Assembly (NCBI GenBank): GCA_000431535.1
Contig: HF991811.1
Location: 1-64,000, forward strand
From: Clostridium sp. CAG:678
GTDB lineage: Bacteria; Bacillota; Clostridia; Oscillospirales; Acutalibacteraceae
Direction of reading: 5' to 3'
Length of the DNA: 64,000 nt
Both the position numbers and the translations under genes were made by a program. Of this stretch, positions 16,070 to 24,097 are shown one piece after another (the stretch's first letter is position 1; every line of letters starts with the position of its first letter). Below the pieces are notes generated by a model. It worked only from the letters and a program-made list of their open reading frames with translations, was not told the origin of the DNA and ran no database searches.

Positions 16070-16492
16070 ATGGAAAAGATTTTGATTGAAATCAAAGGCA
16101 CCCAGCGCTACGGAAAAGACACCGATGTTACGGAGCTGACAACATTCGGGACGATTCGGGATGACGGCGTTGCCTATATTATAAGATATAAAGAAGAACT
16201 GGAAGAGCCGGAAGAAAGCGTTACGGTCACCGTTAGGGTAAACAAGGATGAAAGCGCGGTGGAGATGACAAGATCGGGCAGATCGCATGCCAGCCTGCTC
16301 ATAGAACGATCCAAGCGCCACCTTTGCAATTACGGCACAGAATTCGGCAATATGCTGATGGGTGTATACGGGCGCGATATTGAGGCGGATATAGAAAACG
16401 GCCGGTTTGATTTTGAATACGATATTGATTTTAACGGCGCGGTTGCCTCGCAAAACAAAGTGCGGCTCAGTTTTTACAAAACAGCCCAGTAA
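16070..16492 (+). CDS. DUF1934 (YwiB-like) beta-barrel protein
   Basis: A 140-residue protein of the DUF1934 family, a small calycin-like beta-barrel. Beta-rich segments run throughout, with the ERSKRHLCNYGTEFGNM block typical of the family. An in-frame TTG lies directly before the chosen ATG, but GAGGCGG is spaced for the ATG. The gene sits 35 bp upstream of argS, as ywiB does in Bacillus, which supports the call. Function unknown; the synteny suggests a translation-linked role. Confidence 0.85.
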   Translation: MEKILIEIKGTQRYGKDTDVTELTTFGTIRDDGVAYIIRYKEELEEPEESVTVTVRVNKDESAVEMTRSGRSHASLLIERSKRHLCNYGTEFGNMLMGVYGRDIEADIENGRFDFEYDIDFNGAVASQNKVRLSFYKTAQ

Positions 16493-16527
16493 GTAATATA
16501 TAAAATTTATTTTCGGAGACGGTAAAC

Positions 16528-18216
16528 ATGTCCATAATAGTGAAAGAAACACAAAAAGAACTGCGAACAAAAATCATAGACGCCCTTGGCAGAGCCGTTG
16601 CGGACGGCGAACTGCCGGCAGAGCCGATACCGGATTTCAACATAGAAAAACCGGCAAACAGCAAAAACGGCGATTTTTCCGCCAACGTGGCGCTTGCCGG
16701 CGCAAAAGCGTTTAAATGCGCGCCCAGAAAAATTGCGGAAAGCATAGCGGCGCATTTGGATCTGACGGACACCCTGTTTGAAAGATGCGAGATCGCCGGG
16801 CCGGGATTTCTGAACTTTTACCTTTCGCAGCGCTACTACGGCGAGATCGTGAAAGACGTTATGGCAAAGGGCGGCGACTACGGCAAATCGGACTATGGCA
16901 GCGAAAAAAAAGTGCTGGTTGAATTTGTTTCCGCCAACCCTACCGGACCGATGCACATTGGAAACGCAAGGGGCGGCGCCATTGGCGACTGCCTTGCCGC
17001 TGTGCTGGAATGGGCAGGCTATGATGTGCGCCGTGAGTTTTATGTAAACGACGCCGGCAATCAGATTGAAAAGTTTGCCACTTCACTTGAAGTGCGCTAT
17101 CTTCAGCTTTACAAGGACGGGATCGAACTGCCGGAGGACGCATATAAGGGCGCGGACATAACCGAACACGCCAAAAATTTTGCTGCCGAATACGGCGACA
17201 GGTATGTTGACGCAGATTCAAAAGAAAGGCGCGACGCGCTTGTGGCGTATGCCCTGCCGAAAAACATTGAGGGGCTCCAAAACGACCTGCTGGAATACCG
17301 CATAAAATATGACAACTGGTTTAAGGAGAGCACCCTGCACGCAGACGGCTCTGTGGATAAGATCATAAACAAATTCAAGGAACTGGGCGTAACCTATGAG
17401 CAGGACGGCGCACTGTGGTTTAAGGCAAGCAAATTCGGCAATGAAAAAGACATTGTGCTGGTTCGCGCAAACGGCATACCCACATATATTGTGCCGGATA
17501 TTGCCTACCACTACAACAAACTTGTGACGCGCGGCTTTGACAAGGCGGTTGACGTGCTCGGCGCGGACCACCACGGCTATGTGCCGAGAATGAAAGCGGC
17601 GCTGACTGCGCTGGGGCTGGACGCGGACAGGCTGGACTGCGTGATCATGCAGATGGTAAGGCTGGTCAGAGACGGCGAAACGATTAAACTTTCAAAGCGT
17701 TCCGGCAAAGCGATCACGCTGAACACCCTGTTGGAAGAGATCCCGATCGACGCGGCAAGATTCTTCTTTAACCTGAGAGAACCGAATTCTCATTTTGATT
17801 TTGATCTGGATCTTGCGGCGCAGAAAACGAATCAGAACCCTGTTTACTATGTGCAGTACGCCCACGCGCGCATCTGTTCGATTTTGAAAAAAGCGCAGGC
17901 GGACGGCATTACCATGCGCACGCCTGCGGATGAAGAACTGGCGCTTTTGAATTCGGAGGAAGAAAAAGAACTGATCCGCCATCTCTCCGCCCTTACGGAC
18001 GAGGTGATCGCCGCTGCAAAGGCGTATGACCCGGCAAAGATTACCCATTTTGTGATTGAACTTGCCACACTTTTCCATAAATTCTACAACGCGCACCGCG
18101 TGATCGCGGAGGATGAAGGTCTGATGCAGGCAAGGTTGTATCTTTGCCTTGCCGTAAAAGAAACCATTAAAAACATTCTGGGAATGCTCAAGATCTCCGC
18201 ACCCGAAACAATGTAA
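16528..18216 (+). CDS. argS: Arginyl-tRNA synthetase
   Basis: A 562-residue class I aminoacyl-tRNA synthetase. It has the N-terminal Add-1 domain, the HIGH-type signature as NPTGPMHIGNARGGAIGD near residues 136-153, the KMSKS-equivalent KLSKRSGKAITL near 390, and a helical anticodon-binding domain with the DALR-type C-terminus. Full length for the family. It follows the DUF1934 gene and precedes a radical SAM gene by 12 bp, so all three are probably co-transcribed. Confidence 0.96.
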   Translation: MSIIVKETQKELRTKIIDALGRAVADGELPAEPIPDFNIEKPANSKNGDFSANVALAGAKAFKCAPRKIAESIAAHLDLTDTLFERCEIAGPGFLNFYLSQRYYGEIVKDVMAKGGDYGKSDYGSEKKVLVEFVSANPTGPMHIGNARGGAIGDCLAAVLEWAGYDVRREFYVNDAGNQIEKFATSLEVRYLQLYKDGIELPEDAYKGADITEHAKNFAAEYGDRYVDADSKERRDALVAYALPKNIEGLQNDLLEYRIKYDNWFKESTLHADGSVDKIINKFKELGVTYEQDGALWFKASKFGNEKDIVLVRANGIPTYIVPDIAYHYNKLVTRGFDKAVDVLGADHHGYVPRMKAALTALGLDADRLDCVIMQMVRLVRDGETIKLSKRSGKAITLNTLLEEIPIDAARFFFNLREPNSHFDFDLDLAAQKTNQNPVYYVQYAHARICSILKKAQADGITMRTPADEELALLNSEEEKELIRHLSALTDEVIAAAKAYDPAKITHFVIELATLFHKFYNAHRVIAEDEGLMQARLYLCLAVKETIKNILGMLKISAPETM

Positions 18217-18228
18217 GGAGCTGCAAAT

Positions 18229-19650
18229 ATGCCATCTATGAAAAGCAAAACGCTTCACGCAATAGGAAACGGGCTTTTTAGATACATTTACAAGGATCCG
18301 AAACGCAATATGCTGCGGCTGGTAAAGGTGGGCAAAGCGTTTGCGGGAAAAATGTATCCCGAAAGCACTTTTACCAAACCGATCGAGATCATATCAGACG
18401 AAAACAACGTTTGGCACCGTTTTCTGTTTCGCGGCATGAAAGAAGTCAACGCTGATTTTCTGAGAAAAGCAGTCTTGACCTTCGGCATAGATCTGGGACT
18501 GATCGGCACATCCACCTTAAGAAAAAAGCGGGATGAACTGGGATGCAATATACCTTGGGTGGTTCTGCTGGATCCAACATCCGCCTGCAACATGAAATGC
18601 AAGGGCTGCTGGGCGGCGGAATACGGGTATAAATCCAACCTTACTCTGGATGAAATGCGAAAGATCATTCGTGAGAGCAAGGCGCTTGGCACGCATTTCT
18701 TTATGTTCACGGGCGGCGAACCGCTGATCCGCAAAAAAGATCTGATCACGCTTGCCAAGGAGAACCCGGACTGCATTTTTCTTGCTTTCACAAACGCCAC
18801 GCTGATCGACGACGCTTTTTGCGAGCAGCTGATTGAATGCGGCAATTTCGGTCTGGCGCTTTCTATTGAAGGCACAGAGGAAACGAACGACGGCAGAAGA
18901 GGCGGAGGCGCCTATCAAACAACGATGAACGCCATGAAGATGCTGAAAGCGCACGGCTGCCTTTTTGGAACTTCCGTCTGCTACACAAGCAAAAACTATG
19001 AGGCGGTAACCAGCGACGAATTTTATGACCAAATGATTGAGGCGGGCGCACGATACATGTGGTTTTTCCACTACATGCCGGTGGGCGACAACGCAGACAC
19101 AAGCCTGCTGCTGACGCCCGAACAAAGGGAGCATGTTTACCGCGCCATCCGGGCAAAACGGGATTCCAAAACGGGAAAGCCCATTTTCACTGTTGACTTT
19201 CAGAATGACGCTGAATTTGTAGGCGGCTGCATCGCGGGCGGCAGGAATTATTTTCACGTAAACTCCGAGGGCGATGTGGAACCCTGTGTTTTCATTCATT
19301 ATTCCGATTCGAATATCCGGGAGAAATCTATCATGGAATGCCTCAACTCTCCCCTTTTCAAAGAGTATTACAAGGGCCAGCCGTTTAACAAAAACATGCT
19401 GCGCCCCTGCCCTATGCTTGAAAATCCGCAGGCACTGCGCAAAATGGTGCAGCGCAGCGGCGCGAAGTCCACGAATCTCATCAAAGCCGAAAGCGCGGAT
19501 GAACTTTGCTCTAAATGCGACGACTACGCAAAACACTGGGCGCCGAAGGCCAAAGAGATCTGGGAGGAGAAAGCGCGTTTCAAACCGTTTACCCAGTATT
19601 ACAGAGACACGCCGGAAGGCAAAAAAAATTACCGCCCGGAAGACTATTAA
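18229..19650 (+). CDS. Radical SAM protein with SPASM-like C-terminus
   Basis: A 473-residue radical SAM enzyme. The [4Fe-4S] cysteines are Cys120, Cys124 and Cys127 in CNMKCKGCW; GGEPLIRKKD is the SAM-contacting motif. The C-terminal part carries further cysteines (GGCIAGG, PCVFIHY, RPCPMLENP, CSKCDDY) that could bind auxiliary clusters as in SPASM domains. A unique N-terminal extension of about 100 residues precedes the core. AAGGAG fits the start. It is 12 bp after argS. No precursor peptide is visible beside it, so a RiPP role is unproven; a distant orphan PqqD lies at 22.9 kb. Confidence 0.85.
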   Translation: MPSMKSKTLHAIGNGLFRYIYKDPKRNMLRLVKVGKAFAGKMYPESTFTKPIEIISDENNVWHRFLFRGMKEVNADFLRKAVLTFGIDLGLIGTSTLRKKRDELGCNIPWVVLLDPTSACNMKCKGCWAAEYGYKSNLTLDEMRKIIRESKALGTHFFMFTGGEPLIRKKDLITLAKENPDCIFLAFTNATLIDDAFCEQLIECGNFGLALSIEGTEETNDGRRGGGAYQTTMNAMKMLKAHGCLFGTSVCYTSKNYEAVTSDEFYDQMIEAGARYMWFFHYMPVGDNADTSLLLTPEQREHVYRAIRAKRDSKTGKPIFTVDFQNDAEFVGGCIAGGRNYFHVNSEGDVEPCVFIHYSDSNIREKSIMECLNSPLFKEYYKGQPFNKNMLRPCPMLENPQALRKMVQRSGAKSTNLIKAESADELCSKCDDYAKHWAPKAKEIWEEKARFKPFTQYYRDTPEGKKNYRPEDY

Positions 19651-19690
19651 TGTTTCCAAGCGATAAAATGTATACATTACGCTTTAAGAG

Positions 19691-19716
19691 CCGCTGTGCA
19701 GTAAAGAGCACAGCGG
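19691..19716. terminator. Bidirectional terminator
   Basis: A perfect 9-bp stem CCGCTGTGC / GCACAGCGG with a T-run on the plus strand, between the convergent radical SAM and metallohydrolase genes. Confidence 0.85.
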
Positions 19717-19725
19717 TTTTCTTTT

Positions 19726-20682
19726 TTATTCGCAATAGACGGGGCTGGTAACGGCAAGGATCTTGTTTTCGCCGTTGACCGTTCCCCAAAGTTCTGCACG
19801 ATACCAATGCCCGCGCTCGATCTTTAAGCGCTCGTGGCGTGTATCGCACCTGGTTTCCAGTACTGTCTTTCCGCCGTTTGTAACGATCCGGATCGTCTTG
19901 TATTCCAGGATTTCCTTTCCGGCATTCTTTTCTCTGGAATGCAGATCCGTAAAGAAACTGAACGTAACATTCCCCTTGGGAATCGTTGAGCCGAGACCGT
20001 ATGTTTTGCCAAGGCGGTGCACACGAAATATAAATTTCGCGCCCGTTGAGGCAACCGTTTTGCCAAGGCGGATCGCTTTTAACGCGCCCTGCGGCGTGGC
20101 AAGTCCGCCGTCAAAATGGAGATAGGTGCAGCCGTAATGTTTCTCCGGCGGGGTGGGTCTGTGCCAGTCCTTGCCGTATACTGCGGCAATATGGTACCCC
20201 TGATCCAGCAGAGAGGTATACATGGCAAGCGCCCGGTCATTCTCCGTATTTTCCGGGCTGAAATCCTCGTGCCAGACTTCCATATAATCCACATTGCGGA
20301 AATCGCGCACATGAAATTCCCATCTGCCGCCGGTGCATATCGGCGAACCCGCCTGAAACGGATGCGCTATGCCCACAACGCCGCCCGCCGCCCGAACAGC
20401 TTTCATCTTTTCATCTATATTATCCGGCACGGCGTCGCGCCAGTCCACAAAATCACGCGCACCAAGCACCAGCATATGGCCGAAATAGGTGGTCCATTCA
20501 ATGCCGCGCACAACGGGGATGAGATTCGGATCCGTCTCGTCAAAACCGCTGTAGGTATTATGATCCGTTAAGGCGATCAGAGAAAGATGATCCTCCACCG
20601 CCGCCTGCTGAAGGGAAAGCGGAGTAAAGCCGCCGTCCGAATGGATGGTATGGCAGTGCAGTTCGCAGGGAAGATAACTCAT
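19726..20682 (-). CDS. CehA/McbA-type PHP-fold metallohydrolase
   Basis: A 318-residue PHP-superfamily enzyme. Metal-binding motifs are CELHCHTIHSDGGF at the N-terminus and IALTDHNTYSG near residue 40, then GIAHPFQAG near 105 and YGKDWHRP near 165. The C-terminal third is beta-rich. These enzymes hydrolyse phosphoesters, nucleosides or carbamates using two or three metals. Its ATG overlaps the stop of the upstream 148-residue gene (ATGA), so the two proteins are coupled and may form a complex. Substrate unknown. Confidence 0.85.
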   Translation of the reverse strand: MSYLPCELHCHTIHSDGGFTPLSLQQAAVEDHLSLIALTDHNTYSGFDETDPNLIPVVRGIEWTTYFGHMLVLGARDFVDWRDAVPDNIDEKMKAVRAAGGVVGIAHPFQAGSPICTGGRWEFHVRDFRNVDYMEVWHEDFSPENTENDRALAMYTSLLDQGYHIAAVYGKDWHRPTPPEKHYGCTYLHFDGGLATPQGALKAIRLGKTVASTGAKFIFRVHRLGKTYGLGSTIPKGNVTFSFFTDLHSREKNAGKEILEYKTIRIVTNGGKTVLETRCDTRHERLKIERGHWYRAELWGTVNGENKILAVTSPVYCE

Positions 20683-21125
20683 TGTACTGTACCTCCGCTT
20701 ATTTTAAGATTGTATGCAGCATCACATACGCAGCAGTGCACGTTCAGCACCACGCGCCATGTTCCGCTGCTGACTGCGCCTTTTGTAAAGCCGGGCGAAG
20801 TTTCTGCCCCGCCGATCACGATATGCTGCTCATTTGGCTGCCGGTGCGCCGCGCCCCTGTAACCGAGCGGGTCATCCACCGAAACGGTTATAAGATTTTT
20901 GACCGGCAGAAAATCACGCGGATCTTTTCCGTGATCCGTGCCGAGATATTGTTCAAGCGCTGACGAAATCAATCTGACAGCAGCGCTCTCATCATCAAGC
21001 GTTTTAGGCGAATAGGAAAAATCCATGTTCAAAGCGGAAACGCCGTCCGGCACATCAAAATTGAACGCAATATTTGTTTTATCCATATCGGGCGTTATAA
21101 CGCCCTTTTTTTCCAATAGGATCAT
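20679..21125 (-). CDS. Small partner of the CehA-like enzyme, unknown
   Basis: A 148-residue protein I cannot assign. A longer open frame extends upstream, but GGGAGG is spaced for the ATG at 21125 and the upstream part lies antisense to the PI-PLC-like gene. It appears beta-sandwich-like, with cysteines near the C-terminus (NVHCCVCDAAYNL). No signal peptide. It overlaps the metallohydrolase by 4 bp. I infer that it acts as a separate accessory domain of that enzyme. Confidence 0.7.
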   Translation of the reverse strand: MILLEKKGVITPDMDKTNIAFNFDVPDGVSALNMDFSYSPKTLDDESAAVRLISSALEQYLGTDHGKDPRDFLPVKNLITVSVDDPLGYRGAAHRQPNEQHIVIGGAETSPGFTKGAVSSGTWRVVLNVHCCVCDAAYNLKISGGTVQ

Positions 21126-21317
21126 ACTGCCGCGCCTCCCGAGCACAACCCAAAGTTTATATATATTCATTATACTAAATCTTATTTCTTTTTTCAACGA
21201 TTGATGAAACGGGCAAAAAATGTTATAATAGCCAAGCAGGCAAAAGGGCGCCTGCCGCAAAACGGCTTTAAAGGAACTTGCCTGCGCATACAACGCCGTA
21301 TTGAAAAGAGGGATTTT

Positions 21318-22202
21318 ATGAAACTGAAAAACTGGATGGCGGATATAGACGGACAACGGGATCTGCTGTCTCTTTCCATTCCCGGCACGCATGACTGTGT
21401 AACCAAATACGTGCAGTTTGCGCACATATGCAAAACACAGGATCTGACGATCTATGCGCAGCTGATGCTTGGGATCAGAGCGCTGGATATCCGGGTGGAG
21501 AGCAATGGCAACCGGCTGAAAATGGTGCACGGCGTTGCGAAAGTATTTACCACGCCCAACAAGTTTGGCAAACAGATGGATCTGGATTACGTGCTGAACG
21601 CCTGCTATGACTTTCTGCGTGAGAATCCGAGCGAAACGATCCTTTTTCAGTTTAAGAATGACAGCGGCAAAGAAAATGAAAAGTGCTTTGACAACTTGTT
21701 TTTCCAGTACATAGCCAAAGCGCCAAACATGTGGTTTTGTGAAAACCGGGTGCCGAAGCTTGATGAAACACGCGGAAAAATTTATTTGATCCGCCGCTGT
21801 AAAATGACGGACAGGGCTGAATTCACAGCTGAAAACACCGGGCTGGATTTTTCCCGCTGGATAGAGCAGGACACGATCTCTCCCGATCCGCTGACATTGA
21901 GCACCGGCGGTACATATCCCGCTCAATTTGTTGTGCAGGACCGGTATAAATACAAGCCCGAGCCACGCTGGAACGAGTGCATAAAGCCGTTTCTTGACAA
22001 GGCAAAGCCATTTGACGGAACTTATATTATAGATTATCTTTCCACAGCGGGCGGAGCAAAAGGCCCGCGCAAAAACGCGGAATATATCAACCCGCAGTTT
22101 ATGAAATACCCGCTTGACCCCGCCAAATACTACGGCGCCATTTATATGGATTTCCCAACGCAGGAACTCGTGATGAAGATTATAAACACAAATATAAAAT
22201 AA
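21318..22202 (+). CDS. PI-PLC-fold phosphodiesterase
   Basis: A 294-residue protein with the PI-PLC X-domain pattern: LSIPGTHDC near residue 20 carrying the first catalytic His, IRALDIRVE near 57, and MVHGVAK near 70 with the second His, then ETILFQFKND. It would cleave a phosphodiester by acid-base catalysis, as bacterial phosphatidylinositol phospholipases do. No signal peptide is seen at the AGAGGG-supported ATG, so it appears cytosolic, unlike most secreted PI-PLCs. It is divergent from the CehA-like operon, and the two may share a substrate pathway. Confidence 0.82.
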   Translation: MKLKNWMADIDGQRDLLSLSIPGTHDCVTKYVQFAHICKTQDLTIYAQLMLGIRALDIRVESNGNRLKMVHGVAKVFTTPNKFGKQMDLDYVLNACYDFLRENPSETILFQFKNDSGKENEKCFDNLFFQYIAKAPNMWFCENRVPKLDETRGKIYLIRRCKMTDRAEFTAENTGLDFSRWIEQDTISPDPLTLSTGGTYPAQFVVQDRYKYKPEPRWNECIKPFLDKAKPFDGTYIIDYLSTAGGAKGPRKNAEYINPQFMKYPLDPAKYYGAIYMDFPTQELVMKIINTNIK

Positions 22203-22208
22203 ACGCGC

Positions 22209-22255
22209 AAATCCGAGGTGCATATCGCTGGATTTCGATATGTGACCTCGGATTT
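22209..22255 (+). terminator. Terminator of the PI-PLC-like gene
   Basis: An 11-bp perfect stem AAATCCGAGGT / ACCTCGGATTT with a long loop, directly after the stop. Confidence 0.75.
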
Positions 22256-22528
22256 ATTGTTTTACTTGGTTATATTCGGGATCTAAGTCAAGGTTGATAA
22301 CAGATTCGCCTTTCATTTTCTACATTCACCTCATTTATTGAACACAGATCCCGAATCAATTTTGAACAGCCTGCAATCCGACCATTTGGAAAAATTGCGG
22401 CAGATAAAATTAAGTGCTTCATTTAAACGGACAAGGGAACGCGAGCAGATTTTTTTACTGCTTGTTGTTTTATAGTTAACTTTAAAACTTATCTGATTCT
22501 CATTCATAAAATCGCCTTATAGAATCAT
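22256..22528. other. Gene-free stretch, possible remnant
   Basis: No supported gene. An inverted repeat ATTCGGGATCT / AGATCCCGAAT lies in the left part. A 46-codon frame from a TTG at 22338 has a plausible charged helix (HLEKLRQIKLSASFKR) but no ribosome site, and may be a decayed gene end. Confidence 0.4.
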
Positions 22529-22596
22529 TACAAGTATGAATTGTAACAACATTGTACAAGTTTTACTTGTAATTGTAAATACAATTCGTGCTTGTA
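22529..22596. promoter_or_regulatory. Three phased operators of the XRE regulator
   Basis: Three 17-bp dyads, TACAAGTATGAATTGTA (22529), TACAAGTTTTACTTGTA (22555) and TACAATTCGTGCTTGTA (22580), start 26 and 25 bp apart and end 27 bp before the XRE start. They fit the consensus TACAAK-N5-MTTGTA. Confidence 0.7.
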
Positions 22597-22623
22597 TGAT
22601 AAAATTATTTTGAAGTGTAGCCA

Positions 22624-22836
22624 TTGTATCAAAGAATAAAAGATCTAAGAGAAGACCGAAATCTAACGCAAAAAGATATAGCGGAAATTTTGAATATGAC
22701 ACAGCAAAACTATTCAAACATAGAAAACGGCACGACCGAAATAACAGCAGACAGATTAATACGTCTTTCCGTTTTTTATAACGTATCCATAGATTACATT
22801 CTTGGATTGACAAACAAAAAAGAAGTTAATAAATAA
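22624..22836 (+). CDS. Small XRE-family HTH repressor
   Basis: A 70-residue Cro/CI-type protein: one HTH domain (DRNLTQKDIAEILNMTQQNY, then IENGTTEITADRLI) plus the tail NVSIDYILGLTNK. The start is TTG because no ATG is available before the HTH; its ribosome site is weak (GAAGTG). Three phased dyads directly upstream suggest strong autorepression. It is a lone gene, and the convergent PqqD gene ends 90 bp away. Confidence 0.8.
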   Translation: MYQRIKDLREDRNLTQKDIAEILNMTQQNYSNIENGTTEITADRLIRLSVFYNVSIDYILGLTNKKEVNK

Positions 22837-22864
22837 TATCAATCACAAATAACGAAACTTAAAA

Positions 22865-22901
22865 TAATGCCCTGCAAACCTTAGATGCTTGCAGGGCATT
22901 A
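22865..22901. terminator. Bidirectional terminator
   Basis: A 13-bp perfect stem TAATGCCCTGCAA / TTGCAGGGCATTA between the convergent XRE and PqqD genes. Confidence 0.8.
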
Positions 22902-22925
22902 CACATTGTAAATATAATTTTTATA

Positions 22926-23198
22926 TTACTCCTCCAGCAGATCGTTTTCGCGGAGCATAGTGATAAATTTATCCACGTCTGCGGCGGCTTTTTCCGGCGT
23001 TACCTCATAAACATCAAGCACCTTTTTTACCACTTCATCCGCAGTTGTTTCCTGCAAAAGGCAATCCCAGAAAAACGCGCCGGATTCGTTCAAAGTGATC
23101 ATGCCGTTAAATTCAGACGCTGTTTTGCCTACCGGCACAACGATCTCCGAGCCGGCAATATTTCTTTTTACAAAACCGTTTTTTATTTTCATTTTCAT
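22926..23198 (-). CDS. PqqD-family protein (RiPP-recognition-type fold), orphan
   Basis: A 90-residue PqqD-like protein: a three-stranded sheet (FVKRNIAGSEIVVPVG), MITLNESGAFFWDCL, then the helical bundle ADEVVKKVLDVYEV and AAADVDKFITMLRENDLLEE. PqqD proteins bind leader peptides and hand them to modifying enzymes. No precursor or radical SAM gene is adjacent; the nearest radical SAM gene ends at 19650 on the other strand. An AAGGA site serves the first or third codon (both Met). It may act in trans or belong to a reduced system. Confidence 0.85.
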   Translation of the reverse strand: MKMKIKNGFVKRNIAGSEIVVPVGKTASEFNGMITLNESGAFFWDCLLQETTADEVVKKVLDVYEVTPEKAAADVDKFITMLRENDLLEE

Positions 23199-23303
23199 CT
23201 TTCCTTTTTATGTTGATTTCGATTATAGTATACCAATTTGCACAAAACCTTGCAAGCGATACGGAAAAAATAAGGAAATATAACAAATTTTATATTCTTT
23301 TAC

Positions 23304-23332
23304 TTGCAGATAAGCACAAGATTGGTTATAAT
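23304..23332 (+). promoter_or_regulatory. Promoter of the NifU-like/GGGtGRT operon
   Basis: TTGCAG (23304-23309), 17 bp, TATAAT (23327-23332), about 50 bp before the first start codon. Confidence 0.75.
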
Positions 23333-23383
23333 AACTATTGATAATTTTAGTAATTATTAAATTTAAGCGAGGGAGTAGATACT

Positions 23384-24076
23384 ATGGTTTATTCGCAAGA
23401 AGTAGAACAGATGTGCACCGTAAAAAAAGGTCCGCATCACGGCCCTGCTCCGATCCCGGAAGAGGGTAAATGGGTTAAATCCTACGAAATCAAAGACATA
23501 AGCGGCTTTTCACACGGCATTGGCTGGTGCGCGCCGCAGCAGGGCGCCTGCAAACTGAGCCTGAACGTTAAAAACGGCATTGTTGAAGAAGCGCTTGTTG
23601 AGACGATCGGCTGCTCCGGCATGACGCATTCTGCAGCTATGGCGGCGGAGATTCTGCCGGGCAAAACGCTGCTGGAATGCCTGAATACAGACCTGGTTTG
23701 CGACGCGATCAACGTTGCGATGAGAGAACTCTTTAAGCAGCTTGCTTACGGACGTTCCCAGAGTGCGTTCTCTGAGGGTGGTCTTGTAATCGGCGCTGCG
23801 CTTGAGGATCTTGGTAAAGGTCTCAGAAGCCAGGTGGGCACCATGTTCTCCACAAAGGCAAAAGGCGTTCGCTATATGGAAATGGCGGAAGGCTATGTAA
23901 CACGCATGGCACTGGACGAAGAGGGCGAAGTGATCGGCTACGAATTCGTAAAGCTCGGCAAGATGCTTGAGGATATCCGCCACGGCAAATCCCCGAACGA
24001 GGCATATGAGGCAAACAAGGGCACATACGGCAGATTTGACAATGCTGCGAAATATATTGACCCGCGCGAAGAATAA
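23384..24076 (+). CDS. NifU-like Fe-S scaffold-type protein
   Basis: A 230-residue protein with an IscU/NifU-like core: GWCAPQQGACKLSLNVKNGI, the cysteine motif TIGCSGMTHSAAMAAEIL, and LNTDLVCDAINVAMRELF, giving three conserved cysteines at the expected spacing for a cluster scaffold. Extensions at both ends make it longer than IscU. The downstream GGGtGRT gene begins 21 bp after it, as in many anaerobes, so the two act together. Fe-S assembly is inferred from fold; the real client is unknown. Confidence 0.82.
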   Translation: MVYSQEVEQMCTVKKGPHHGPAPIPEEGKWVKSYEIKDISGFSHGIGWCAPQQGACKLSLNVKNGIVEEALVETIGCSGMTHSAAMAAEILPGKTLLECLNTDLVCDAINVAMRELFKQLAYGRSQSAFSEGGLVIGAALEDLGKGLRSQVGTMFSTKAKGVRYMEMAEGYVTRMALDEEGEVIGYEFVKLGKMLEDIRHGKSPNEAYEANKGTYGRFDNAAKYIDPREE

Positions 24077-24097
24077 TTAAGACAGGAGGAACGTACA

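Noticed and set aside
18517-19677. A 386-codon minus-strand frame
   Set aside because: It is antisense to the radical SAM gene, which has a clear CxxxCxxC motif; the frame has no ribosome site or family motif.
20679-22223. A continuous 514-codon minus-strand frame
   Set aside because: Only the last 148 codons look like protein with a proper ribosome site; the upstream part is antisense to the PI-PLC-like gene, which has recognisable catalytic motifs.
22338-22478. A 46-codon TTG-initiated frame
   Set aside because: It has some protein-like character but no ribosome site and no recognised family; kept only as a note in the gene-free stretch.
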